A stretch of 37,561 bases of DNA from Bradyrhizobium sp. (lineage in GTDB: Bacteria; Pseudomonadota; Alphaproteobacteria; Rhizobiales; Xanthobacteraceae): NCBI RefSeq assembly GCF_027451485.1, contig NZ_DAIDJE010000135.1, positions 1-37,561 on the forward strand, given 5' to 3'. This document shows, piece after piece, positions 9,430 to 17,254 of this stretch. Positions within the stretch are counted from its first letter, which is position 1. Each line of letters begins with the position of its first letter. The notes under the pieces were generated by a model that was not told where the DNA came from, did no database searches, and saw only the letters and a program-made list of their open reading frames with translations. The position numbers and the translations under genes are program-made.

Positions 9430-10937
9430 CAGAAGCATCCCCGAACAAACAAAAGCCAGAACCCTGTTCGTTCGTCATCTTCGGCGCTACCGGCGATCTC
9501 ACCCATCGTCTGGTGATCCCTGCGCTTTATAACCTGGCAGCCGGCGATCTGCTCCCGGAGAAATTCTGTGTGGTCGGAATTGCCCGCAAGGGCATGTCGA
9601 GCGATGCGATGCGGGACAGCCTGATGAAGGGCTTAAAGCAGTACAAGACCCGTCCCCTCGACGATGCGATCGCCAAACGGCTTCTCGAATGCGTCACTTC
9701 TATCGAAGCCGACCCCAAGGAGCCCCATTCTTTCGATGGCATGCGCGAGCGCCTCGAAAAGCTGGAAGCCAACCGCGCCACCGGAGGCAACCGGTTGTTT
9801 TACCTCGCCACCCCTCCTGCCGCCTTCGCCCCGATCGCCCGGCAGCTCGGCCGCACCGGAATGTTGAGGGAGGACGGCGCCTGGCGGCGGCTCGTAGTCG
9901 AAAAGCCGTTCGGTACCGATCTTGCCTCCGCCAGGGCGCTCAACGACGAACTGCTCAGACTGATGAATGAGCACCAGATTTACCGGATCGATCATTACCT
10001 GGGCAAGGAGACCGTGCAGAACATCCTGGTGCTGCGCTTTGCCAACGGCATGTTCGAGCCGATCTGGAATCGCGATCATATCGATCATGTGCAGATCACG
10101 GTCGACGAGAAGATCGGCGTCGGCCATCGCGGCAGCTTCTACGATTCGACCGGCGCGCTGCGCGACATGGTGCCGAACCACCTGTTCCAGTTACTGTCGC
10201 TCGTCGCCATGGATCCACCGACGAAATTCAATGCCCGCGGGGTACGCTCGGAAAAGGCCGAGGTGCTGGCAGCGATCCAGACGCAGAGCGAAGAGGAAGC
10301 GCTGAAAAATTCAGTGCGCGGGCAATATCAAGCCGGAAAAAGCGGCGAAACGGAAATCATCGACTATCGCAGGACTCCGGATGTCCACCCTGACAGCACG
10401 ACCGAGACCTATATTGCGCTGAAACTGACGATCGACAACTGGCGGTGGGCCGGCGTGCCCTTCTACCTACGCACCGGCAAGGCGCTCGGCATCAAGCGCA
10501 CCGAGGTCGCGATCAAGTTCAAGCAGGCGCCGTTTGCGATGTTCCGCGATACGCCGGTGGACCGGTTGTCGCAGAACTATCTCGTCATCGCCATCGAGCC
10601 GACCGAAGGCATCACGCTTCAGTTCAACACCAAGGTGCCGGGTCCCACGATCAGCATCGACGGGGTGGAAATGAAGTTCCGCTACAAGGATTATTTTCAG
10701 GCGGAGCCGACCACCGGTTACGAGACGCTGATCTACGATTGCATGATCGGTGACAACATCCTGTTTCAGCGCGCAGACAGCGTCGAGGCCGGCTGGCAGG
10801 CGGTTCAGCCGTTTCTCGATGCCTGGAAGAAGGCGGGCAGCAAAGGCCTTGAACCCTACAGGGCGGGCAGCGAAGGCCCGGATGCTGCCAACGAGTTGCT
10901 CAGGCGTGACGGTCGTAGCTGGCGCAGGTTCGGTTGA
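9426..10937 (+). CDS. zwf: Glucose-6-phosphate 1-dehydrogenase
   Basis: This 503-residue enzyme oxidises glucose 6-phosphate to 6-phosphogluconolactone, normally reducing NADP. The nucleotide motif [10 protein letters not shown] is at about residues 19-28, and the signature RIDHYLGKE spans 187-195, with the substrate-binding DHYLGK core intact. Length is typical (about 490 residues). The start is GTG 9426, overlapping the gnd stop by 4 nt; no better in-frame start precedes the nucleotide motif. It is followed directly by pgl, which hydrolyses its product. Confidence 0.95.
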   Translation: MTEASPNKQKPEPCSFVIFGATGDLTHRLVIPALYNLAAGDLLPEKFCVVGIARKGMSSDAMRDSLMKGLKQYKTRPLDDAIAKRLLECVTSIEADPKEPHSFDGMRERLEKLEANRATGGNRLFYLATPPAAFAPIARQLGRTGMLREDGAWRRLVVEKPFGTDLASARALNDELLRLMNEHQIYRIDHYLGKETVQNILVLRFANGMFEPIWNRDHIDHVQITVDEKIGVGHRGSFYDSTGALRDMVPNHLFQLLSLVAMDPPTKFNARGVRSEKAEVLAAIQTQSEEEALKNSVRGQYQAGKSGETEIIDYRRTPDVHPDSTTETYIALKLTIDNWRWAGVPFYLRTGKALGIKRTEVAIKFKQAPFAMFRDTPVDRLSQNYLVIAIEPTEGITLQFNTKVPGPTISIDGVEMKFRYKDYFQAEPTTGYETLIYDCMIGDNILFQRADSVEAGWQAVQPFLDAWKKAGSKGLEPYRAGSEGPDAANELLRRDGRSWRRFG

Positions 10938-11677
10938 TGATCGCAGTACCCTCCCCCGCCACCGTCGAGCGGATTGTCGTCTCCGACCCGATCGCGCTCG
11001 CGACCACGGCTGCCGAGCGAATGCTGGCACGTATTGATGCCAACCGGGGCCGGATCGCAATTTGCCTGACCGGTGGATCGAGCCCACAGCAACTCTACCG
11101 GCTGCTGGCGACCGACCGCTGGTCGAAGCGCGTGCCTTGGGATCGCACGCACTGGTTCATCAGTGACGAGCGCTTCGTTCCGCCCTCCGATTCCCGAAAC
11201 AACATGGCCGCAGCACGAGACATTTTTCTCGACCGCTTCGCGCCCAAGGACCATGTTCATCCGATCCGGACGGGTGCAGGCGATCCCGAGCAGGCCGCGA
11301 ATCTATACGAAGCCGAACTGCAAGCCTTCTACGGTGCTGCGGATCTCGATCCTGCTCGACCATTATTCGACCTCGTTCTGATGGGGATCGGGCCCGACGG
11401 CCACACTGCCTCACTGTTTCCCGGATATCCGGAACTCGACGAGCGCAAACGCTGGGTCGTCGGCGTGCCGCAGGCCCATGTCGAGCCATTCGTACCCCGG
11501 GTCACTCTCACCTTGCCGCCGCTTGCATCCTGCCGCGAAATGCTGTTCGAGGCCGCAGGCCGCGAAAAACGTTCGATACTCGCCAGGCTTTCACAAGACG
11601 AAAGCCTGCCGGCCAACCGGGCGCGCTCGATCGGCGAGACCGTCCTGCTGGCCGATCAGGCGGCGATCGGAGAGTAA
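10937..11677 (+). CDS. pgl: 6-phosphogluconolactonase
   Basis: This 246-residue protein of the SugarP isomerase/lactonase fold hydrolyses 6-phosphogluconolactone to 6-phosphogluconate. Visible family motifs are CLTGGSSPQQLYRLL (near residue 36), HWFISDERFVPPSDSRNN (near 73) and LMGIGPDGHTASLFPG (near 150), which carry the phosphate-binding and catalytic residues. ATG 10937 shares its A with the zwf stop (TGATG). A TTG immediately upstream at 10934 is an alternative that adds one residue. The position between zwf and gluconokinase fits its pathway role. Confidence 0.93.
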   Translation: MIAVPSPATVERIVVSDPIALATTAAERMLARIDANRGRIAICLTGGSSPQQLYRLLATDRWSKRVPWDRTHWFISDERFVPPSDSRNNMAAARDIFLDRFAPKDHVHPIRTGAGDPEQAANLYEAELQAFYGAADLDPARPLFDLVLMGIGPDGHTASLFPGYPELDERKRWVVGVPQAHVEPFVPRVTLTLPPLASCREMLFEAAGREKRSILARLSQDESLPANRARSIGETVLLADQAAIGE

Positions 11678-11682
11678 CGCGC

Positions 11683-12216
11683 TTGAGCGACGGATCGAAC
11701 ATTTCGCCCTGTGCGCTGATCGTGATGGGCGTCTCGGGTTCGGGCAAAAGCACGGTTTCATCGCGTCTCGCCGAACGCCTGGGCTGGATCTTTGAGGATG
11801 CCGATCGCTTTCATCCCGCGAGCAACGTCGCCAAGATGAGCGCAGGCCAGGCGCTTAACGATGCAGACCGCTGGCCGTGGCTGCAAGCAATCGCAGATGA
11901 GATCGGCCGCGTCTGCGACGCCGGTAATCACATCGTGATCGCATGCTCCGCACTGAAGCGCAGCTACCGCGACGTCCTGTTGCAGGGGCGGGACGATATG
12001 CGCCTTGTCTTTCTCGATGGTGACAAGACCCTGATCGCCGAACGTCTGGCCGCACGCAAGGATCATTTCATGCCGCCGGGATTGCTCGACAGCCAGTTCG
12101 AGACCCTGGAGCCGCCGCAAGCCGACGAGCGCTCCATCTCGGTCTCGATCAATGCGCCGGTCGAGAGCATCGTCGACCATATTGTTGGCCGTTTGGCCGG
12201 CGAACTCGGGAATTGA
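11683..12216 (+). CDS. gntK: Gluconokinase (GntK type)
   Basis: This 177-residue P-loop kinase phosphorylates gluconate to 6-phosphogluconate using ATP. The Walker A motif GVSGSGKST is at residues 16-24, followed by the gluconokinase patterns EDADRFHPASNVAKMSAG and IACSALKRSYRDVLL. Length matches E. coli GntK (about 175). The start is inferred as TTG 11683, 5 nt after the pgl stop with GGAGAG upstream; the first ATG (11725) falls at the P-loop and would remove the first strand. It feeds external gluconate into the same pool made by zwf and pgl. Confidence 0.9.
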   Translation: MSDGSNISPCALIVMGVSGSGKSTVSSRLAERLGWIFEDADRFHPASNVAKMSAGQALNDADRWPWLQAIADEIGRVCDAGNHIVIACSALKRSYRDVLLQGRDDMRLVFLDGDKTLIAERLAARKDHFMPPGLLDSQFETLEPPQADERSISVSINAPVESIVDHIVGRLAGELGN

Positions 12217-12220
12217 GACC

Positions 12221-13027
12221 ATGACCCGCATTGCGCTCGTTGTCTCCGACGTAGACGGCACGCTCCTGACCAAGGACAAGCTGCTGACCGATCGTGCCAT
12301 CGGCGCCGCGCAAAGGCTTCAGCGGGCTGGCATCGCCTTCACGATCACCTCGAGCCGCCCGACCATCGGCATGCGGTTTCTGATCGAACCCCTCGGCATC
12401 ACGCTTCCGGTCGGCGCTTTCAACGGTAGTTGCATCGTCGACCCGACATTGAAGCCGGTCGAGCAGCATCTGATTCCCCACACCGCAGCCCGGCGCGCAC
12501 TGGAGGTGCTCGGCGATTTCGGCGTCGATATCTGGCTTTTCACCAGCGACCGCTGGCTCGTCCTCAACAATAGAGGCCCCTATGTCGCGCATGAGGGGCG
12601 AACCATTCGCGCCGACCCGACGGTTGTTCCGGACTTCACGCCCTACCTTTCGAAGGCCTGCAAGATCGTCGGCTCCAGCGATGACGCAGCCGGGCTGCAA
12701 CGCTGTGAGGCCGCGATGCAGGAGGCGCTCGGAACGCAGGCTACCGCCGTGCGTTCGCAGAGCTATTATCTCGACATCACCCCGCCTGGCGTCGACAAGG
12801 GTACCTTCGTGCAGGCTATCGCCCGACGGCTCGGCATTTCGAGCGACGTCGTCGCCACCGTCGGCGACATGCAGAACGACCTCGCGATGTTTCGTGTCAG
12901 CGGGACTTCATTTGCCATGGGTAACGCCACCGATGACGTGAAGAGGCAGGCAACGCATATCACCGCCTCGAATGAAGACGATGGCTTTGCCAAGGCGATG
13001 GAGCAGATTTTGACGGGTGTTCCATAG
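12221..13027 (+). CDS. HAD-superfamily (Cof-like, class IIB) sugar-phosphate phosphatase
   Basis: This 268-residue protein begins with the HAD nucleophile motif SDVDGTLLT (Asp10 and Asp12). It carries the motif II region FTITSSRP near residue 45 and the C-terminal motif VATVGDMQNDLAMF near 210, then GNATDDVKRQA, typical of Cof-type phosphatases with a class IIB cap. Substrates of this family are sugar or cofactor phosphates and cannot be read from sequence. ATG 12221 lies 4 nt after the gntK stop, and the open frame further upstream overlaps gntK, so this start is preferred. As the last gene of the pentose phosphate operon it may remove excess sugar phosphate; this is inference. Confidence 0.82.
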   Translation: MTRIALVVSDVDGTLLTKDKLLTDRAIGAAQRLQRAGIAFTITSSRPTIGMRFLIEPLGITLPVGAFNGSCIVDPTLKPVEQHLIPHTAARRALEVLGDFGVDIWLFTSDRWLVLNNRGPYVAHEGRTIRADPTVVPDFTPYLSKACKIVGSSDDAAGLQRCEAAMQEALGTQATAVRSQSYYLDITPPGVDKGTFVQAIARRLGISSDVVATVGDMQNDLAMFRVSGTSFAMGNATDDVKRQATHITASNEDDGFAKAMEQILTGVP

Positions 13028-13150
13028 CGGTCATGGGCAGACATAGCCGGTTCGAACAGCGGCGTCGCCTCCTGGGCTTATGCCCGCATCGTTTTCTTCG
13101 GACTCTTTGTGCAGGTTGACGGATTCACGATCGAGCCGGGCAATGGCACA

Positions 13151-14950
13151 TCATTTCGATCGCTGGATGGCCGGCTTGTCCTTGGCGTGCTTCGCATTGC
13201 TCAGATTGTGCGCGGTGTTGACCAGCGCGATGTGAGTCAAAGCTTGCGGGAAATTTCCAGTCTGGCGGCCGGCGCGGGGATCGAACTCTTCCGCCAGGAG
13301 ACCAAGATCATTGGCGACTCCCACCACGCGATCGAACAACGCCTGGGCCTTGTCGATCTCGCCGCAGAGCACGCAGGCATCGGCGAGCCAGAGCGTGCAG
13401 GCGAGGAACGCACCTTCGTCACCTTGCTGTTCGGCGCTCAATTGGCGGGGATCGTGCCGCATTACAAAGCCGTCCCGCATCAGATGGCGCTCGACCGCGG
13501 CGATCGTGCCGCGTATTCGCGGATCCGAACTCGGCAAAAAGCCCACCGCCGGCAACAGCAGGAGGCTGGCATCGAACCATTCCGCACCGTAAGAGACAAC
13601 GAAGCTGTTCAGCCCGACATTGAAGCCCTTCTCGCAGACATCGCGGAATATGATGTCGCGTAATTCTTTCCAGCGATCCACAGGGGCCTTCAGGCCGAAT
13701 TGCTCTGCTCCCTTGATCCCGCGATCGAAAGCGAGCCATGTCATGACTTTCGAAAAGACGTAATGACGGCCCTTGCCCCGGGCTTCCCAGATGCCATGGT
13801 CGGGCTGATCCCAGACCTCGGCGAGGTGGTCAAGCACCGCGCATTCGAGGTCCCAGCTTTCATCGTCGAGCTTCAGCTTGGCAACACGTGATTGGTGGAA
13901 GGCGTCCATTAACTCGCCGTAAACATCGAGTTGCAACTGGGCGTGAGCCGCATTACCGACACGTACCGGCTGAGCGCCTTCGTAGCCCGGAAGCCACCGC
14001 GCCTCCCACTCCAGAAGACGGCGCCGGCCGTGAATGCCATACATGATCTGGATGTGGGCGGGATCGCCGGCCGCCGCGCGCAGCAACCAGCCGTGCCAGT
14101 CGGAGGCTTCCTCGGTATAGCCGGAATTCATCAGAGCGAGCAGTGTAAAGGTAGCGTCTCGCAGCCAGCAGTAGCGGTAATCCCAGTTGCGGGCGCCGCC
14201 GAGCTTTTCCGGCAGCGATGTCGTGGGAGCAGCAACGATGCCGCCGGTCGGACCGTAGGTCAGCGCCTTCAGCGTGATCAGCGAACGCATCACGAGATCG
14301 CTGTAATCGCCTTCGTAAGTGCAGCGGCTGCACCAATCGAGCCAAAACTTTTCGGTATCCTGCAAAGCTTGCGCCGGATCGATCGGGTCAGGCAACGGGA
14401 GATGAGAGGCACCATAGGTGAAGACAAAGGGAATGGTCTTGCCTTCGCTCACATCGAAATCGGCGACCGTCGTCATATCTTCGCCGCGAACGTGCACCGG
14501 CGTCCGCAACACCACAAGATCCGGTCCGCAGATTGCAAGCAGCGCGCCGTCCTCGGTGCGCTTGACCCACGGAATGTCAGCGCCTGTGCCGAAGCGGATC
14601 ACGAGATCCATCCGCATCTTGACAGTGCCCTTGATGCCGCGCACCAGGCGGACGACATCGGAGGCCTTCGCACGGGGCGGCATGAAATCGATGATGGCAA
14701 CCGCGCCGTCTTCGGTTTCAAACTTCGTCTCAAGAATCAGCGTATTATCGCGGTAACGACGAGAACTTTGCGTCACTTCCTTTTCAGGCGCGATCCGCCA
14801 GCGGCCGTTTTGACGCGAGCCCAGCAGCGCGGCAAAACAGGCTTCCGAATCGAATGCCGGCCAGCACAGCCAGTCGATCGAGCCGTCAAGACCGACGAGA
14901 GCCGCGGTTTCGCAGTCTCCGATCAAGCCGTAATGTTCTATTCTGGACAC
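13151..14950 (-). CDS. Glycoside hydrolase family 15 protein (glucoamylase or trehalase-like)
   Basis: This 599-residue (alpha/alpha)6-barrel enzyme has the family start YGLIGDCETAALVGLDGSID, in which a small N-terminal beta domain leads to the barrel. Substrate-pocket motifs are NWDYRYCWLRDATFTL (about 245-260) and SDWHGWLLRAAAGD. Likely catalytic acids lie in DHGIWEARGKG and in GDEGAFLACTLWLADA, matching the two glutamates of GH15. It should release glucose from the end of alpha-glucans or split trehalose; bacterial members of this type include both, so the substrate is open. The start is GTG 14950. It lies 33 nt downstream of malQ on the same strand and is probably cotranscribed. No signal peptide is seen, so a cytoplasmic role in glucan or trehalose turnover is likely. 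Confidence 0.87.
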   Translation of the reverse strand: MSRIEHYGLIGDCETAALVGLDGSIDWLCWPAFDSEACFAALLGSRQNGRWRIAPEKEVTQSSRRYRDNTLILETKFETEDGAVAIIDFMPPRAKASDVVRLVRGIKGTVKMRMDLVIRFGTGADIPWVKRTEDGALLAICGPDLVVLRTPVHVRGEDMTTVADFDVSEGKTIPFVFTYGASHLPLPDPIDPAQALQDTEKFWLDWCSRCTYEGDYSDLVMRSLITLKALTYGPTGGIVAAPTTSLPEKLGGARNWDYRYCWLRDATFTLLALMNSGYTEEASDWHGWLLRAAAGDPAHIQIMYGIHGRRRLLEWEARWLPGYEGAQPVRVGNAAHAQLQLDVYGELMDAFHQSRVAKLKLDDESWDLECAVLDHLAEVWDQPDHGIWEARGKGRHYVFSKVMTWLAFDRGIKGAEQFGLKAPVDRWKELRDIIFRDVCEKGFNVGLNSFVVSYGAEWFDASLLLLPAVGFLPSSDPRIRGTIAAVERHLMRDGFVMRHDPRQLSAEQQGDEGAFLACTLWLADACVLCGEIDKAQALFDRVVGVANDLGLLAEEFDPRAGRQTGNFPQALTHIALVNTAHNLSNAKHAKDKPAIQRSK

Positions 14951-14983
14951 GTCTTGCTTCTATCGGGTTGAACGGAGGCGGCT

Positions 14984-16948
14984 TCACATCCTGGGGAGGG
15001 CCCGCTCCTGGGTTGCTGCCCTTAGCGCATCGATATCGATCTCGTGCCCGATGTCGGCGATCGCCACCGGCAGCCGCTGCCGCCAGTTTGGATGTTCGTT
15101 CACTGTGCCCGGAATATTCGGCTGATCGATCACGCCGAGGAGATCCTCCAGCGAGATCGCCATGAGCCGCGATCTGGTCTTGGACAGAAAGGCGGCAACC
15201 GAATACAGATTGTTACCCTCGATTTGCTGATTGCGCAGCACCTCATCCAGCATCGTCAGCGCATGCCACCGCGCGTCATCGCTTTCGCCGGGATCGATGC
15301 CCAGCGATCGCTTGATTTTGAGATCGCCGAAGGACCGCCAGCCTGCGTAGGTCGAGAGATCATGGGTGTTGAAGGTGACGAGAGCGTTCGGCAGATAGCG
15401 ATCGGGTCCCCGAAATGCGCCCCGCTCGTCGCGTTCGAACATCATGACCTGATAGGACCAGATTCCCCACCCGGACATCGTGTCGCGAAAGCCCTCAGGA
15501 ACGGTGCCGAGATCCTCTCCGATCACAATGCAGCGATGCGCCATGCTTTCCTGTGCCGTCGCAGCCAACAACGCCTCGAACGGCATTTGCACATACGCGC
15601 CGTTGTCGGGTGCGAAGCCATGCGGCACGAGATAAAGCCGCTTCAAGCCGAGCACATGGTCGAGCCTGATCGCGCCGGCATAACGCATCGAGGCGCGCAG
15701 CATCTCCCGGTAGGGTTCGAATAATTGGAGTTCGAGCCCGGCTGCATTGAAGCCGGCAAGCCCCCAATTCTGACCGGCGACGTTGAGCGGATCGGGCGGC
15801 GCGCCGACCGACAAATGACGCGAGATCGCGGTCTGCTCGTTCCAGGCATCGAAGCCACCGGACTGCACCCCGACGGCCACGTCGAGATAGAGCCCGACCT
15901 TCATGCCGAGACGGCGCGCCAGATCGCGGCAATCGCGCAGCTGCCGGTCTGCCGTCCATTGCACGAATTCGACAAACTCGATTTCGCCCGCATCGTCGCC
16001 GCCGCGCAAGTAGGTGCATCTGGCGTCATCCGGCGCGCGCCATTCCGGCGGCCATTCCCACCAGGCACCGCCAAACTTGTGCCGCAGCACCTCAAAACAG
16101 GCAAAGCGCGACAGGAGCGGCGCGCGCTCGGCACGGAAGGCATCGAGATCCTCTTTGCGCCCCGGGGCAGGCTGCTTCTTGAATTTCTCGAACGCTGCGC
16201 GCAGCGCCCGCCACTTCAGTTCGGCCACGCCAATGTAGTCCACGATATGGCCTTCCCGCAGCCGGGCGGCGGCCTTATGAACCTCGCTGCCCGCCTCGAA
16301 TTCGGCGATGCGTTCAACGTCGATATAGAGCGGATTGAGGAACAGCCGGCTGTTGGGCGAATAAGGACTGCAATCGGCAGGCTTGTCATCGAACAAGGCG
16401 TGCAACGGGTTGAGGCCGACGCCGTCCGCACCAAGCTGGGTGGCAAGTTCGAGCAACGCGGCCAGATCGGTAAAATCTCCGATCCCCCAATTGCGCGACG
16501 AGCGGATGCTGTAGAGCTGAACCGCCAAGAGCCAGCCGCGATCGAATTCACCCGCGAAGGCCCGTGGCGGCGAAACGACCAGCGGAATCTCCTCGGTCGG
16601 GGAGGCCGTGTCAGTCAGCTTCAGCCGATAGACACCCTCCTTCCAGTCGGCAGGCCAGGCAATAACGCGCTGGTCTGCCCGGCCCTCCCCAATGACCCCG
16701 TCGCCCGCAGTGACCCTCCAGGAGACGGGTAGCGCAGCAGCGGGACCTAATTCGGTTCGCGTGGTCTCACCGGTTCGGATGACGACGGGCTGATCGAGCA
16801 AGCGGGTTGGATTTCGTTCCGGCAAGGCGTCAAGAATGATCTTGAGCGCGGTGGCATCTGTCACATGGCGCTGCCCCTGACCGTCCACAAACTCAGTCTG
16901 GATGCCCAATTGCTTGGCCCGGTCATAAACGTCCATTCGGCACGCCAT
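14984..16948 (-). CDS. malQ: 4-alpha-glucanotransferase (amylomaltase, GH77)
   Basis: This 654-residue enzyme transfers alpha-1,4-glucan segments between maltodextrins, releasing glucose. Key GH77 motifs are present: GADGVGLNPLHALF near residue 170, AIRLDHVLGLKRLY with the nucleophile Asp near 430, IVIGEDLGTVPEGF with the acid/base Glu near 480, and FNTHDLSTYAGW with the third acid near 530. Length is close to E. coli MalQ (694). ATG 16948 is used; another in-frame ATG at 16936 is possible, and neither has a good ribosome site (the upstream DNA is pyrimidine-rich on this strand). A candidate EcfG promoter lies about 90 nt upstream. It starts the leftward malQ-GH15 unit. Confidence 0.93.
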   Translation of the reverse strand: MACRMDVYDRAKQLGIQTEFVDGQGQRHVTDATALKIILDALPERNPTRLLDQPVVIRTGETTRTELGPAAALPVSWRVTAGDGVIGEGRADQRVIAWPADWKEGVYRLKLTDTASPTEEIPLVVSPPRAFAGEFDRGWLLAVQLYSIRSSRNWGIGDFTDLAALLELATQLGADGVGLNPLHALFDDKPADCSPYSPNSRLFLNPLYIDVERIAEFEAGSEVHKAAARLREGHIVDYIGVAELKWRALRAAFEKFKKQPAPGRKEDLDAFRAERAPLLSRFACFEVLRHKFGGAWWEWPPEWRAPDDARCTYLRGGDDAGEIEFVEFVQWTADRQLRDCRDLARRLGMKVGLYLDVAVGVQSGGFDAWNEQTAISRHLSVGAPPDPLNVAGQNWGLAGFNAAGLELQLFEPYREMLRASMRYAGAIRLDHVLGLKRLYLVPHGFAPDNGAYVQMPFEALLAATAQESMAHRCIVIGEDLGTVPEGFRDTMSGWGIWSYQVMMFERDERGAFRGPDRYLPNALVTFNTHDLSTYAGWRSFGDLKIKRSLGIDPGESDDARWHALTMLDEVLRNQQIEGNNLYSVAAFLSKTRSRLMAISLEDLLGVIDQPNIPGTVNEHPNWRQRLPVAIADIGHEIDIDALRAATQERALPRM

Positions 16949-17036
16949 TTGCAGAAAGTGGAGGAACAGAAGGAGGACAGGTCTGAAGGAAGCTCGCCGT
17001 AAATTCTACAGATTCAGGAAGAGGATAGGAGTGGCT

Positions 17037-17062
17037 AACGCTTTCGCCTGCCATGCAGTTCC
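17037..17062 (-). promoter_or_regulatory. Candidate EcfG (general stress) promoter for malQ
   Basis: On the minus strand GGAAC (17058-17062) is followed after 17 bp by CGTT (17037-17040), matching the alphaproteobacterial EcfG consensus GGAAC-N16/17-CGTT. Transcription would begin near 17030, giving an untranslated leader of about 80 nt before malQ. Confidence 0.6.
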
Positions 17063-17066
17063 CCTC

Positions 17067-17092
17067 GGAACCAATGCAGGCCAAACGGCTTT
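17067..17092 (+). promoter_or_regulatory. Candidate EcfG (general stress) promoter for treS
   Basis: GGAACC (17067-17072) is followed after 16 bp by CTTT (17089-17092), one mismatch from CGTT. Its -35 is back to back with that of the malQ promoter (GTTCC-N4-GGAAC). A TATATA at 17094-17099 might serve a housekeeping sigma factor, but no good -35 was found for it. Confidence 0.5.
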
Positions 17093-17254
17093 CTATATAG
17101 TCCCCAGCATCTCCTTTCGCGCCAACGAATGGGACCCCCGATTCATGCCGACGGCACCATCGTGAACAAATTCACCGAAACCGCCGGAGGCTCAGCGCGC
17201 GCCCCCCGGCCTGAACCCTTTCACAATCCCGCCCCTGCTCGCTCGCCGGCCCCG

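Noticed and set aside
13074..13085. Possible terminator GGGC-TTAT-GCCC followed by a short T run after the HAD gene
   Set aside because: The stem is only 4 bp and the T run is separated from it by several bases, so it is too weak to support.
13931..14971. Plus-strand frame of 346 codons opposite the GH15 gene
   Set aside because: It is antisense to GH15 motifs and has low-information composition with no ribosome site.
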